A DNA stretch of 64,000 bases, taken from contig NMRA01000019.1 in the NCBI GenBank assembly GCA_002633005.1, positions 1,357,604 through 1,421,603 on the forward strand, written 5' to 3'. Source of the stretch: Phoronis australis (Eukaryota > Phoronida > Phoronidae). Below are positions 30,747 through 42,501 of this stretch, piece by piece. Each line of letters starts with the position of its first letter. Within the stretch, counting starts at the first letter, position 1. The notes under the pieces are model-generated. The model had not been told where the DNA came from, ran no database searches, and saw only the letters and a program-made list of their open reading frames with translations. Made by a program: the position numbers and the translations under genes.

Positions 30747-33009
30747 TGGATGAAAATGCTGTTTCTGCCGGACAAAAATTGGGAAATTTACAATTTCGGA
30801 CTGAACGATGTAAATGCTAAGTTTCACCATCTGACATATATATAAAAAACCTGATCTAGTATTGGTGGGAATTTACTAAGGTACGATACTTACGGTAACG
30901 TCAATCAGAGCTTAGGGCCTTCTATGGGCAAGTTGCATATTGCATTGGAAATTGTGCATCAATAAGAATACAGATTGATTTCCTGGCTTGTCTAGTTTGG
31001 TGTTATGCAATATGACCTTACACCAAACCTCATGCTTGGGTTGATGACCTCTTACATAACATTTAGTGCCCCAAACTAGAAACATACCAGACATTTTACA
31101 TCTGTCAGAACTCATATCACTAGTTCATGAGACAAACCCAACAGCCAACATTTGGGATTTTGTTACCCCAACCCCAAAGTGAAACTGTGACTACCCATCC
31201 TAAACTATTCATAAATTGATGCTGAAGAAAACCTAGTTGCTAATGCATCAATTTTAAAAATTCAAAGACGGCTACTATTTTGAAAACAGTCACATTGGTC
31301 ACTCGCCTTATTACTGTTTGTTTTTTGACTGAAAAAATTGTGTGCTAAACAGGCGCTACTTTACGACCCTAATTATCTCATCCAGCACGATCAGTCAAGC
31401 CCATGAATAGCAACTACCTCACTTCAATGTGTGACAATATCATCAAGCTTTGATGTGGTTAGGAATTTGCAGGACAGTCTGGAGTAAACAGGCTTTCCTG
31501 TCCACTTGCTGTGCAAACCCTGTTAACCTTTAAGATTTGTGATTGTCATTCAAAGGCAGGCACCAAGTTATAAGTTAGACAACGAGTGTGTTAAATTTTC
31601 ACTGTTCAAGCTGCCTTTGGGTAGTTCACGTGCAATTATTTCCATGGAAAATCGCACATTAAGTGAGGGCAAAAATACGACCCCAACGAAGTGAACTGCA
31701 TACACTATATTACCATTGCAAGTGAACTGCTTTCTAAATTCAATCTGACTGTTAAACAGGTCTGGCAACACAAATATCGCTTTGCCACCAACACTTCAAT
31801 GAAGAACCCCGGACTATCACAAGTCCACTCCGCAACTCCACATACTTTTCCCATAGACTGACAACATCAGTTACGGACACTTATCCCTTTGATAAAACAC
31901 CAGGTGGCGTCTTTGAATCATGCTCTCAAACTAATGAATTTGAGATTAATAAACACCTCCTGCCATTTGCACTGAATAGTTCCATACTGATCAGTATTAA
32001 TCTCTGACAGAGCAGTTACCTATATTCTTTTAGGTGTGATTATTGAGTTTGAAATGAATGACATGGGAATTACGAATGCTTCATTGAGTGGGTTGTTGTT
32101 GCAGCCTCAAGCCATAACTCCAGCTGTGCAGTTAACGTTTCCCAACGAAGCGGACTCCTATTGCACAAACTCCGCACTTTAATCCACTATTTTGAGAGTA
32201 ACTGCGATGACTAATTAAGTTCGATTAAGTTCTGGAGTAACACTTTCTTTAATTCTGTGAGAGAAGTCAGACTCCATGATTTTTGTCACTTTTCCAAAAT
32301 TGCACAAAACCCGGGTCTGTAAGATTGCCAAGTGGCATCAATGAGGAATCACTTCTCTCAACCCTCAACCACACCTGGCCCACTGCATTAGTTAGGATGT
32401 TCTTCTGTGGTAGCTTGAAACCACAGCAAGTTGGTTGTGATTGATCCTTTGTAGCTGCATTATCAGTTTCTAAAGGCCTTTTCATTTTGACCTAACTCCG
32501 GTCTGAGCGGAGAGTCCATGTAAACTGCGAAGTTAACTAAACCGTTCATACCGGCTTCAGTAGTTAACGGACATCAAAGTAAATGGTAGGCGATGTGTTG
32601 TCATTGGATTAATTGCAAGGCAGCACTGCATTTTAAGACTTTTTTTAATATGACAATTTGAGAACATTCACATGTGCTAATTGACATAAAATTTATTTTT
32701 AATTCGATTTTGTAATTATTCAAGCAAAATATAAGCAACTATTAGCAATGACACAGTGTCACCTGGCGATAACTTCGAAGGGACTGCTCATACTGCACTC
32801 AGCAGCATCGACGCTCCGCAGCTAAATCCACCTGTTTACTGGGAAGTTAACTGGCGCTGTTAACTTCGATCCAGGACCGAAGTAAACCATACTGATCGCA
32901 ACACCACAAAATGCCAACGTTAGTGTGAAAGGCCCTTTCAAAGTCAGGCATTCATGCTAATCTTCTAGCACCACAACAGTTTACAATTAGCATAAAATAT
33001 CACCAATTA

Positions 33010-33235
33010 AGGACACAATGCAGCAGACAAGTTAAACTTCATTTTCATATTTTTTCATAGCAAGATATGTAAGCACCACATCTACGTTTTCCGCTGTTCA
33101 AATTCTGCATCACAGCTACCAATAGACATTACTTTGAAAATTATGCAATGGTGAAAGACTTGGAAAAATGAAAAATGGGCAATTTTGGCAATTATTTTTG
33201 CACGAAGGGGGTGAAATTTTTACTGCACTCAAATG
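33010..33235. repeat. Dispersed repeat A, copy 2
   Basis: Shares AATTCTGCATCACAGCTACC, GCAATGGTGAAAGA, GGGCAATTTTGGCAATTA and GTGAAATTTTTACTG with the copy at 16085-16320. Confidence 0.65.
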
Positions 33236-33639
33236 CAACTTCTACTCATGACAAAACTGCGTTTGAAGACAAACGGAATTAATTCACTTGACAAAACAAA
33301 GTTCATGAAACCCACATCCTTCCCTTGGCGCAGATTAATTTCAAATAATTTCACCCTTTGATGCAGTAGACTGAGATAGTGGTTCAGAACATCTGGCTGT
33401 TCATAACCATTCTTTAAAACTGGAATCAGTCAGCAACATAAAATAAACTGTTCACTGTGGTTAAAACTGGGGGCGTGGCTTTTTGAGTGTTCCTTTTGCT
33501 GTTATGTGCAGTGCAACAAAAGAAATGGTGGTATTTTTATATTATATACATAATATTTACACACCTCAATATTTTAATGGGAAGTTTCTACATTTGAAGT
33601 CTTTTGTCAGAAATTTCGAGACTAGCCAACAGTAGAAAT

Positions 33640-33945
33640 GGTAAAATCTCATCAATTTAATTGGCACTGTTTTCAAAAGCTCTAACATTGTTGTAAATGT
33701 CAACATTACCACAAATCCTTGCCCAATGGTAGCTATGGCACAAATTCTTCAGCTTGGGATGCTAAATAGTGGACAGGGAAAATTTCTCGACAAAAATAAG
33801 TTTTCAAAAATATTCACTTTTAGCATAATTTGTATGGCGACGCTATTAGCAAACAACATTTGGTAAAATTTTGAGCATTTGCAGCAATGCGGTAAGCATC
33901 TGAACAGCAATACTTTTGTCCCAAATTGAAGAACTTTCACCATAA
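33640..33945 (-). repeat. Dispersed repeat A, copy 3 (reversed)
   Basis: Its complement shows the CCAAG--TTGTGCCATAGCTACC block and the ATTTTACC-terminal block of repeat A. It is more diverged than the others. Confidence 0.5.
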
Positions 33946-35549
33946 GACTGACCAAGACTTTATCTTGTGCTTACTTATGTTTCACGAAAAAATAAAAAAA
34001 TTTCAATGTTAGTTGACTGTCATATTGACTCCTTAACTGATGACATTTAGCCATTGTCAATCACAAAGAATAGTTTATTGTGTACTTAAAATCATGTAAA
34101 TTTTCAAATGTTAATTTTGTTCCCAGTGTCTTCAACACAGGCTCTTCAAGACAAAAAGTATGGTAAAATCCACGGTAACCAACTAAGAACACAACTTATG
34201 CGACAAGTGAAGTTTTACTGTCTCATTTTTCCATGAAGGATATGAAGCACCAAAAGAAATGGTTTTCCTTGTTCAAACTTAGCAACACACCTGCCATTAG
34301 ACAATGTTTGGATAATTGTGCGCATTCACAGCAATGTTAGAACCCCTTGTGAAGCAATTATTTTTTGTACAAAAAAGGTGAAATTTTACTGTAGTCTCTT
34401 GTCCCACCATGGCAAAAATCACTTTAAAATTTAGCCAACTTTAACCATCACAAAATTGGTCTCAAATTGTTCCTTCTAGCCAAACTTGGATGTGATTTCA
34501 GGGCTACGACGGAACTGACAGTTCCTGTACAAGACAGTTACTGTATTGGAGACCAGGCATTGCAAGACAGCTTGTTACAATGTGTGACTTTATTCACTGA
34601 GCATAGTCTTAATCTAACATTCTTTCAGTTCTTTGCAAACCTAGAGACAACTTCTTATCTGATTAAAGAACAAGCCAAGACTAATTTTATATCGGTAAGT
34701 GGTCTAAATCAAAAACTNTTCCCCTAATGGGAAAGCACTTTCTGACTCATGTTTGCACAGGAATTTGAACCATTCCCAGTCATTGAGCTAACTATACTCA
34801 GTCAAGATGGTCTATCATGAAGAAATAGCGTCATCAATGTTATAAATACATTATACTGAAAATTTAAAACAGAAAATAAATCCTAATCTTTGATCACAAA
34901 GTCCACATCCAAATCTTTTTACTCAAAGCCGGTCCTGTTATTGGTTGTTTTGCTATTATGTATGCTTGAATATTGTTGCTTTAAACTTGGGTCATGAGAC
35001 ATATTTAATGACATATTAATATTAAGTCAAAACTACACATTTTCTACTTCTAGAAAATACTTTGCTGAATTATGTAATAATGTTGATATCAGGATAACTA
35101 CATGGCTGAGACAATAGTAAACAGGAAAGACAACAGGAAGCGGCCAAGGCAATAGTAAGCAGCCGAGACAATAGTAAGCAGGCGATAAGACTGACCACAT
35201 TCATATATATTTCATTCCCAGCAAATACATGAAGCCCGAGTCAAGCTGAGAATCCATGTGCAAGCGAAACTAGTTCAGATGTTCAGGTAGACAAAAGCCT
35301 GGACACCTGAACCATTAACAGTTATTTATATAAAAAGTCTTTACAACGATGACATTTTCCCTTTTCACATTGGCAAATGTGGCAACCATGTCTTTCTAGA
35401 CAACCAATAACGGACATGACCAAATAGACTTAAAAAGTGATTCGGATACATCAGTATGAAATACAAGTAGACCAACTGATGCAGTAGGCAAACTGGTCTC
35501 GTGGATGATTAATGACACTTGACAGTCGGGTTAAAAGGAAGAAGTGGTT

Positions 35550-36050
35550 CGACATTACATACTGTGAAAAATGTGCTTCAACAAGGAAGTCACGTATTTC
35601 TAAAGATACGTACGGGGAAATTTGGGAATTTTCACAGCTCCTCCTTCTGAGTGGCTTTTAGCATCTAATCAAAGAGCGCGCGGCGCGGGGGGGGGGGGGG
35701 GGGGNNNNNNNNGGTGGGACCCACCAATTGTGATGACCACATTGTCTGGTGCCAGCAACACCCAATTAAGTGTAATTACCCAACCATAAACTGCAGTAAA
35801 CATATCTGCCTGTACACATACTGGTGAATTCTCTAAATCCATTAAACAATAATTTTGGTTAAAAACGAACACCGTGGCGGTATTCAACTGGAAAAAACGA
35901 CCAAAAATGGTTTTTGATTTTTAAAAATCAATGAAATAATAAGGTAAAAACTACAAAATTTGGTACGATTGAAGATAAGCGACCGTACGTATGTACTCGG
36001 TGGATTAAGAAACGCTGATCAGAGTTAACAATATCACATGGTTTATTCTT
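35550..36050 (-). repeat. Dispersed repeat C, copy 2, with gap
   Basis: Reversed relative to 15384-15790, with shared blocks at both ends (AACTCTGATCAGCGTTT, CCAGTTGAATACCGCCA, ACGTGACTTCCTTG). The middle holds a poly-G run and an 8-base N gap (35705-35712). The two copies are 20 kb apart and inverted. Confidence 0.8.
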
Positions 36051-39000
36051 TTACTTCAAATATTCTTTCAATCCTGTTTAACCAGATTTTTGACTAGGAA
36101 ACAATTGTAGGCCTACTTAACTTGTGCCCACACTTCGTTTTTTACATGACAGACAAAAAGCTAGAAAGAATAGCTATGTGGTCAATGCAACCAAAATTGT
36201 CCACTGAGATTCCTAATCTTCAGTTTGGCTATCACCATATTTGCAATTTTGTATTTATTTTATAATTTGAGTTCTAATAAAGGTTGAACTACTGGCACAT
36301 CTATTTTGTTTGCCGTGAAATGTTTAATGTAGCTGCAATCTGTAAAGTTCAGGGATGGCACAATTAACTAAACTACGATAATTAAGTTTCGTTGACGATC
36401 AAAATCTAGTACTGTTTTGGTACTTCTAGTTTAAAAATATAAATAAAAAAATATCAACCTGTTCCCGCTAAGAAAAAACAAGTAGACAGGAGTAATGAAA
36501 TAACAAAAGCCAGTATGAAAATAGTTAAAACCATAGTTCCTTTAGGAAGTGTCCCTTTGTCAAGATGAACACAAATTAACTTTTTTAGTCATTTTGTAAT
36601 ATTTAAAATGTACTAGTACCAAGTTAAAACTACTCTCCACATTGCAGGCTGTAACTCTGTCCAAATGCCAGAGAAAACCAATTTGGGTGTAATAACAACC
36701 ACCATTGTTGAGACAGGTATGCTAGCGATTATCTTTCCACTTCATTAGCTTTGATCTAAATTAATACAAAGGGTATGCTGAATAGGCATCATAAAAGTTA
36801 TCTGGGACTGAGGGAATCTGAGGGTAACCAGTGTAATCTAGAAATTCTCCATATGAATTAGCATATCTTAAAAAGATGAAGTCACAAAATGCCACCTGAC
36901 CGAATTACCAGGTTGCCAAGTGATCCAGATATGAACCTGCCAAAACGAGAGCACTCGAATGAGCGACACTTGGCGAAATTAACTGAAAAGACAACGATGG
37001 AGATGACGACAACGATGGAGATCACGACGAAGAAGAAATATGATGATGATAGTGGCGATTACGAACAACACAGTAACATTCATATGACTAGAGAGCATGT
37101 CAGAAACACTAATAGATAGGCAACAGTCTTGTTCTATAGAAGCTAAACCAACATCAATGCAGCAAGAGCGCTCAACAAAGGAACAGCGCTATCACAACAT
37201 CTCAAATAAATCAAAAAGTAGACGACTTAGCGAAAAAACCTAAAATATCTTCTGAAAGCCCATTCAAAAATCTAGTTTCGCAAACTTCCGTAAATTTTTT
37301 CGAAAAATTTTGTTTTTTTGAAATTCAAATTCAAATAACTCGGAAACGGTCTCCTAGAAAAAATTATTATAGTTCACTTGAAAGGGTATACATCAGAGAA
37401 TCCACATGAAAAAATTCAGGTCAATTTTCTCTTCCCAATTAAAATGGCACCCCAGCACCACTGAAAATGGGTCAACATGTGCCAGATCTTCCATCTTGAA
37501 AGCAACTTCTGTTTTTTTAGCCTTGAATAGTAACACTTAAAAAAACACTTTACAAAATTTCAAAGGAATATTGCAATGCGCCCTACTGGAGAAAACGTTT
37601 TTAGCCCAAAATCGAGGTGTGCATGCGCTACTGCCGATAGTTCTGCCACCCTTAACCAGAAGTAAACAATTTCCAGTACAGCGCACATCCGGTCCAATAA
37701 TCGTGCCGATTTCAGCTCAGTATGTAAAAAATTATAGCCCCCAGGAGCATTTGAATCTTAAAATGAAAACAAAATGGCTGCCACATCTGCCATCTTAGAT
37801 CCGATAATGACGAAAAACAACAGGCTTCCAGTTACCTCTGAAACTACGTGTTGTGTGTAAATTTTGTGATGATCAGACGAAAATTGCGATCTGTATCAAG
37901 CGAACAAAAAAAGCCTTAGTGACAGAGCAACACACATGGCGAAAAATTTTTTCGCCAAGTAACAAACTTGACGGCAAAGCAACATACTACGCGAAATTTA
38001 TTTCGCCAAATAACAACCAGATGGAAACCCACGTGGGGGAGTGAAAGTCCTGTTTCACAAACAACGCATTGTTGATAGCATGCCTGCAGGCGAAACAACA
38101 AAAAACGGAGGATATAGAAAAACCAGGTCAACTGGGCAAACATGTGAGGTCGAGAGACATACCAATTGGCAGGTTTGCACATGTTAGAGCGAAGCTATAC
38201 CCCAGAGTAGAAAGAGCAAGCACGGTTGATCAATATACCACATGGTCTGCAAAATATTCTACCAGATGTCTGCTTCTAGTCCTTCAAGGTACACTACCTG
38301 ACACTGCAGCTGACTGTGCTGACTTGGAATAACTTGATTTCAATATTATTTATGAAAGAACATGGAATTCTTAATTCACACAAGTAAGACCGAGCTGGCA
38401 GATACATCAACTACTACCAGTACCAGTAAGGACTAAAGTGTAGACTACAGTGCTGAGGCATTGTCAACCTTTGTCATGTGAACTGCAGCTTGTTAACAGC
38501 ACTCTGTCTCTGACCTTTCACGAATGCCAGTTTAGACGTGTAGCAGAAATAGCCAACTGTTAGCTTTGCAGCAACCCAATCCAAATACCTTAACCAATTG
38601 CAGTAAGGCAGGACTTCGGAATTCCGACTCGATACAAATCTCAGTCGTGTGAACTTGACATCTCCAGCCTGCTGTAGATCTGCAAAATTGTTATGACATC
38701 CGGGGCTCTGTGACGTATGTAACAACATGTCTGCCCCCACCACCAGTAAGTAAGTTAGTAGCCTAAATACGTATATGTGAGTAAGTGAGTAGGCCTAAGT
38801 TAATTCGCGAAGAGTAGAAACAGCAAGTGGAAGTTCGTTAAGGCCTAATTGCTTAGGAATTTTACTATCATTTACCTGCGTTAAAAGGCAGCAATAGACT
38901 TCATACCGTAATCAAATGTAATTTACCGTGTAGGCTGGGTATGACATAGCTAGTGTAGCCTGTGACTGTGTGTGTAGGCCTACATTGGATACAAGTACTA

Positions 39001-39861
39001 TAGACATTAACGTGTTTTAAACTGCTTAAAAATATCCTTGTTCCTCTGATGTCAAACCTGTCTGAAAAGGTGGTAAACAGATCAAACCATGATGTGTATA
39101 CATAAAAATGGAAGGCCTATTGATGTAGCTGAACATATTTTGGCACTCTGAAAGGAGTGAAAGGGCGTGATCCCCATTTTGCTCAAACGGGGTCTAAGTT
39201 GATAGTTTAAGGGGCAATAGTCCAAAAAAGCTGGCTTAGCTGTCCTTTCAGACTACACAAACATGCACTCTCTTTCTATTATCTTTTAGTCATTGTTCGT
39301 TAGTTCGAAGCACATATAAATAATGGACATTCTGCTATTAATGGTCGTGAAGCCACACGTGTCTCGTGAGCCACCATTGTTTGTGTTGCTATAACGGCAT
39401 TTTCCGGTGGCTCCTAACTTGTTCGATTCTATAACCAAACTACAAGTTGGGAAGATAACCCCTGTAGCCAATATCTTACACGACTGATTAACTCCATTCT
39501 GGCATTAAAGGTTGGAGGACCAGCTCTCTTTTCTTCGATAAATGCTATAATCTCCAATAGATCATATCTAGCCTGACTAAGCTGTGCTGTTAAAAATAAA
39601 AGTTAAGTTATAACATATTCGAACATAAACCAATAGCATTTCTGCGATCCTCGTCCAATAGTGATAATGTTTAGTTTTCGAAATGCCAAAATCGCTCAAC
39701 TACAACCAAAGTTACAACAATCTATTCTTTCCGAACGTACCAATTCGCTCTGGGTTTGAGAGTGTTCACACATGGTCTGTAATAAGCCTGGTAGATAATT
39801 GGCCTGCTTGTTGTCATATCAGACAAAAGACTGTGCTTGGCAGTTAACAAAGAAGTTAGAT

Positions 39862-39940
39862 GTTTATTTTTATTCTCCCAGTTCAACATAAGCAAGGACA
39901 AAGGTCTGGGCTTCCCTTGCCTTACTTTACAATTCAGAGA
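39862..39940 (-). repeat. Dispersed repeat F, copy 1
   Basis: See the copy at 56525-56600. Both begin with a T-rich run followed by CCCAGTTC, i.e. an A-tail on the minus strand. Confidence 0.65.
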
Positions 39941-40924
39941 AATTAAAGTTAACTAAGTTAAATGTATACTTGAACCGGATTTTTTAAATACATTTAAAGA
40001 AAAAAAAAACATGTAAGACAGTGTAGTAGTGTATGGCTCTAAAAATGGGAGATAGTATTTTGGAATGATAAAATATCCTTACATTGCTTTTAAATTATGC
40101 ATTTGTGACCACCTGTTTGTAAATTTTTTGACTAAATTTATTTTTCGCAGGAGTAATAACTGTTAATTTCTTTTGTTAATATAATTAAATTTGGAGGTTT
40201 ACCATTGAGACGTTGCTTATATAAATGGAACTTGCAAAGACACAAGATTAAATTTTGAATTTTCTGTCTTCTACATCTGCTTCCAAAACAAAACTGTGAG
40301 TACATTTGTACCCAGGGAGATATTGGTTTTTTTCTAACTCAATCTTCAACATTGTTTCAAAAATTTTAAACAACATCACATTGCCAGTATAATAGAAGGG
40401 CAATTTCGTGAAAAGGTCAACCTCGAGTCAAAATATTAAAATTGCGACTACACTAACATTTTTGGTCTCATCTGAAAGCCCATTCTCTCTAGTTTCAGGA
40501 CCCATATTTGACTGTCCTATAACTTTCATTTTTTGCCTAAATGGACCCATTTTGGGGGTCACCTGACTCTAAAAAATTAGCTCAATTTTCATGTGAGTTG
40601 CTAATTATTGTCATGAAAAAGCTAATTATAGGTATTTCACTATACTATCTAATTTGTGCAGTCACATGAACCCTCAACCTCCTCGCTTCCAAAAAGTAAG
40701 GCAACTCTGCATCCACAGCTGTCAAGACCTTTCTCACAATATCGTTAGGGCTGAACATAGGAACCCCTGTAAAATCATTTTGAAACAGCACTTGTTGTCC
40801 ACTATGGGAAGCCCGGTGAAGACATTGAACCATAAATGAGATGATGTTAAAATCTTTTAAGACCATTTTGATTAACATGTATTGTGCATATTGCGCTGCG
40901 TCTTAGTTAAATAAACCCAAAAAT

Positions 40925-41035
40925 ATTAATAATATTGATAACCATATCGATAATGGTAATAGTAGTAATAGCGGTAATTGTAGTAAAGGTAGTAATAGCA
41001 GTAATAGTAGAAATAGTAGTAATAGTAATGTAATA
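40925..41035. repeat. Triplet tract, (TAG/TAA)n
   Basis: About 110 bp of imperfect TAGTAA-type triplets on the plus strand; the minus strand reads as tyrosine-rich (YYY) in one frame, a composition artefact. Confidence 0.85.
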
Positions 41036-41456
41036 CTAATAAAAATGATAATGGGTAGCCAATTTCATGCCGTTTTAGCCCGGAGGGCATTCCTATAGAA
41101 GTAGTATACGAAAAGTGCCGCCCAAAAGGTTTGTTCACAGCAAAAAAACTCCGAAATGGTGCCATTTTTGACAGAATGCAATCTAAAAGTGTGCCTTTTC
41201 TGAATTTCTGGAACTGAACTGTGCGAAAATATGAATTTTTACACAAAATTAGTCCCTAAATGGGTCAGTTTTTGTCCGAGCCCACTCTCTAAACTGGTTG
41301 GTATCGAAATTATTCGGGCGGCACCCCTCATCCAAAAATACTCCTGTACCCCCGGCCATGTCAGATACCACTCCTTCGTGATTTTGGTAATTTTCCTTGT
41401 AATATGACATTGGTTTCGTAAAATGCAATGCTACATTTCTCCCATGTGCATTCAAC

Positions 41457-41559
41457 ATAAAATGTAACAATTTGTTACATTTTAGGAGAGACATTGCAAG
41501 GTAAAATGTAACACTGATGTAACAGTGGTTACATTTTACAACTTGTTACATTTTACAGG
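41457..41559. repeat. Nested inverted repeat of TGTTACATTTTA
   Basis: The 12-mer and its complement occur in alternating orientation four times: TAAAATGTAACA at about 41458 and 41502, TTACATTTTA at about 41475, and GGTTACATTTTACA and TGTTACATTTTACA at about 41528-41559. The block can fold as two hairpins or one larger stem. Confidence 0.8.
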
Positions 41560-41779
41560 GATCAGAGCCTGCTGATGGGATTAAGTCATACCACTGGCGT
41601 TCATCAAGTCCTTAGAGCCTTTGTTATCAGCTACTGAACAGAATAGTCTTGTGATGATTTTGAAACAAAATATTTCTTAATTTCATATTCTCAAGTCGCA
41701 CATATCTTCAGTGATGTTTGAAGCTGACAGTGCATAGTAACTTTATTTTTCCATTAGTGGTTTATGCTGCAAAACATTT

Positions 41780-42112
41780 CAAGTGACAGTGTGTGTGTTC
41801 ACTGAAATGTATGTGTTCATCAAAAAGTGTGTGTTCATTAAAATGCACATGTTTATCAAAATGTATGTCTTCACTAAAATGTAAAGTGTTCACCAAAATC
41901 ACATATTCATCGAAATATATGACGTTCACCAAAATGTACATGTTCACTGAATGCATGCGTGTGTTCTCTGAAATGCATGTGTTCATCGAAATGGATATTA
42001 TCAGTGAAATGTATGTATTTATCGAAATTTTTGTGTTCACCAAAATGTATGTGTTCACTGAAATATGTGTTTCCACAAAATGTATTTGTTCATCAAAATG
42101 TAGGTGCTCACT
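41780..42112. repeat. Minisatellite just upstream of CLYBL, unit about 18 bp
   Basis: About 18 imperfect copies of a unit like GTGTTCACTGAAATGTAT, with alternating CACTG/CATCG/CACCA variants. It ends about 70 bp before the CLYBL start codon. The long open frames on both strands here (about 114-120 codons) arise because the unit length is often a multiple of three and it lacks stops. They are not counted as genes. Confidence 0.9.
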
Positions 42113-42180
42113 TTCTCTATTCATCTTTCAGGTTTAGTCGATATGAACCAGTTTAAACACGAACTACTTTCTTAAGCAAC

Positions 42181-42501
42181 ATGGAGCCACTAGTGAGGAC
42201 TTTCCGAGTGCTGTCAAGACTGCATGTCAGCACACGGTTTCAACTTTTACAAAACCTAGCTTCGCGCAGCAGCTATAGTTTTCCTATGTGTTGTTCTGCT
42301 GCTGATATTCATACTTCAACAAACCGTGCTTCACGATATGAAAATGTAGGACATGACCCTGATCACGTGCCGCGCTACATGCCACGCAGAGCAATGCTGT
42401 ATGTGCCTGGCAGCGATAAGAAAAAGCTCATGAAGATACCAACATTTAAAGTCGACTGTGCTGTCATGGATTGTGAGGATGGTGTTGCAGCATCTCGCAA
42501 G
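42181..42501 (+). CDS. CLYBL: CLYBL exon 1: presequence and first barrel strand
   Basis: 321 nt, ATG to K107, donor CAAG|GTTGGT. The ATG has AAC before it and opens an Arg/Ser-rich, acid-poor leader. No better in-frame ATG lies upstream within the non-repeat sequence. Confidence 0.93.

Larger units (their letters stand above)
29579..35540. other. No gene identified; repeats
   Basis: Contains a 31-bp perfect duplication (30330-30391), a (TG)/(TGCG) tract (30688-30746), and repeat A copies at about 33010-33235, 33640-33945 and 34200-34400. The minus-strand frames at 29743-29964 and 32267-32485 start with ATG but match no family I recognise and lack convincing partner exons. Confidence 0.5.
36060..41760. 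other. No gene identified; low-complexity and repeat content
   Basis: Notable pieces: tandem ACGATGGAGAT-type units (about 36990-37040), two short GGCGAAA-TTTCGCC palindromes (37937-37955 and about 38001-38017), repeat F (39862-39940), a TAG/TAA-rich triplet tract (40925-41035) and a clustered TGTTACATTTTA hairpin (41457-41559). A minus-strand frame at 40645-40878 is unrecognised. Confidence 0.5.

Noticed and set aside
32267-32485. Minus-strand ATG frame starting MKRPLETDNAATKD, considered as a first exon
   Set aside because: No usable donor before the stop and no continuation exon recognised to the left.
38474-38743. 89-codon minus frame with a donor-like GTCAGA, considered as a VPS13 5' exon
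   Set aside because: The peptide does not resemble the VPS13 N-terminus, and the donor phase does not lead into the exon at 23237.
41762-42124. 120-codon minus frame and 114-codon plus frame over the minisatellite
   Set aside because: Both are produced by the stop-free tandem unit; the peptide repeats follow the DNA unit and no splice or start context supports translation.
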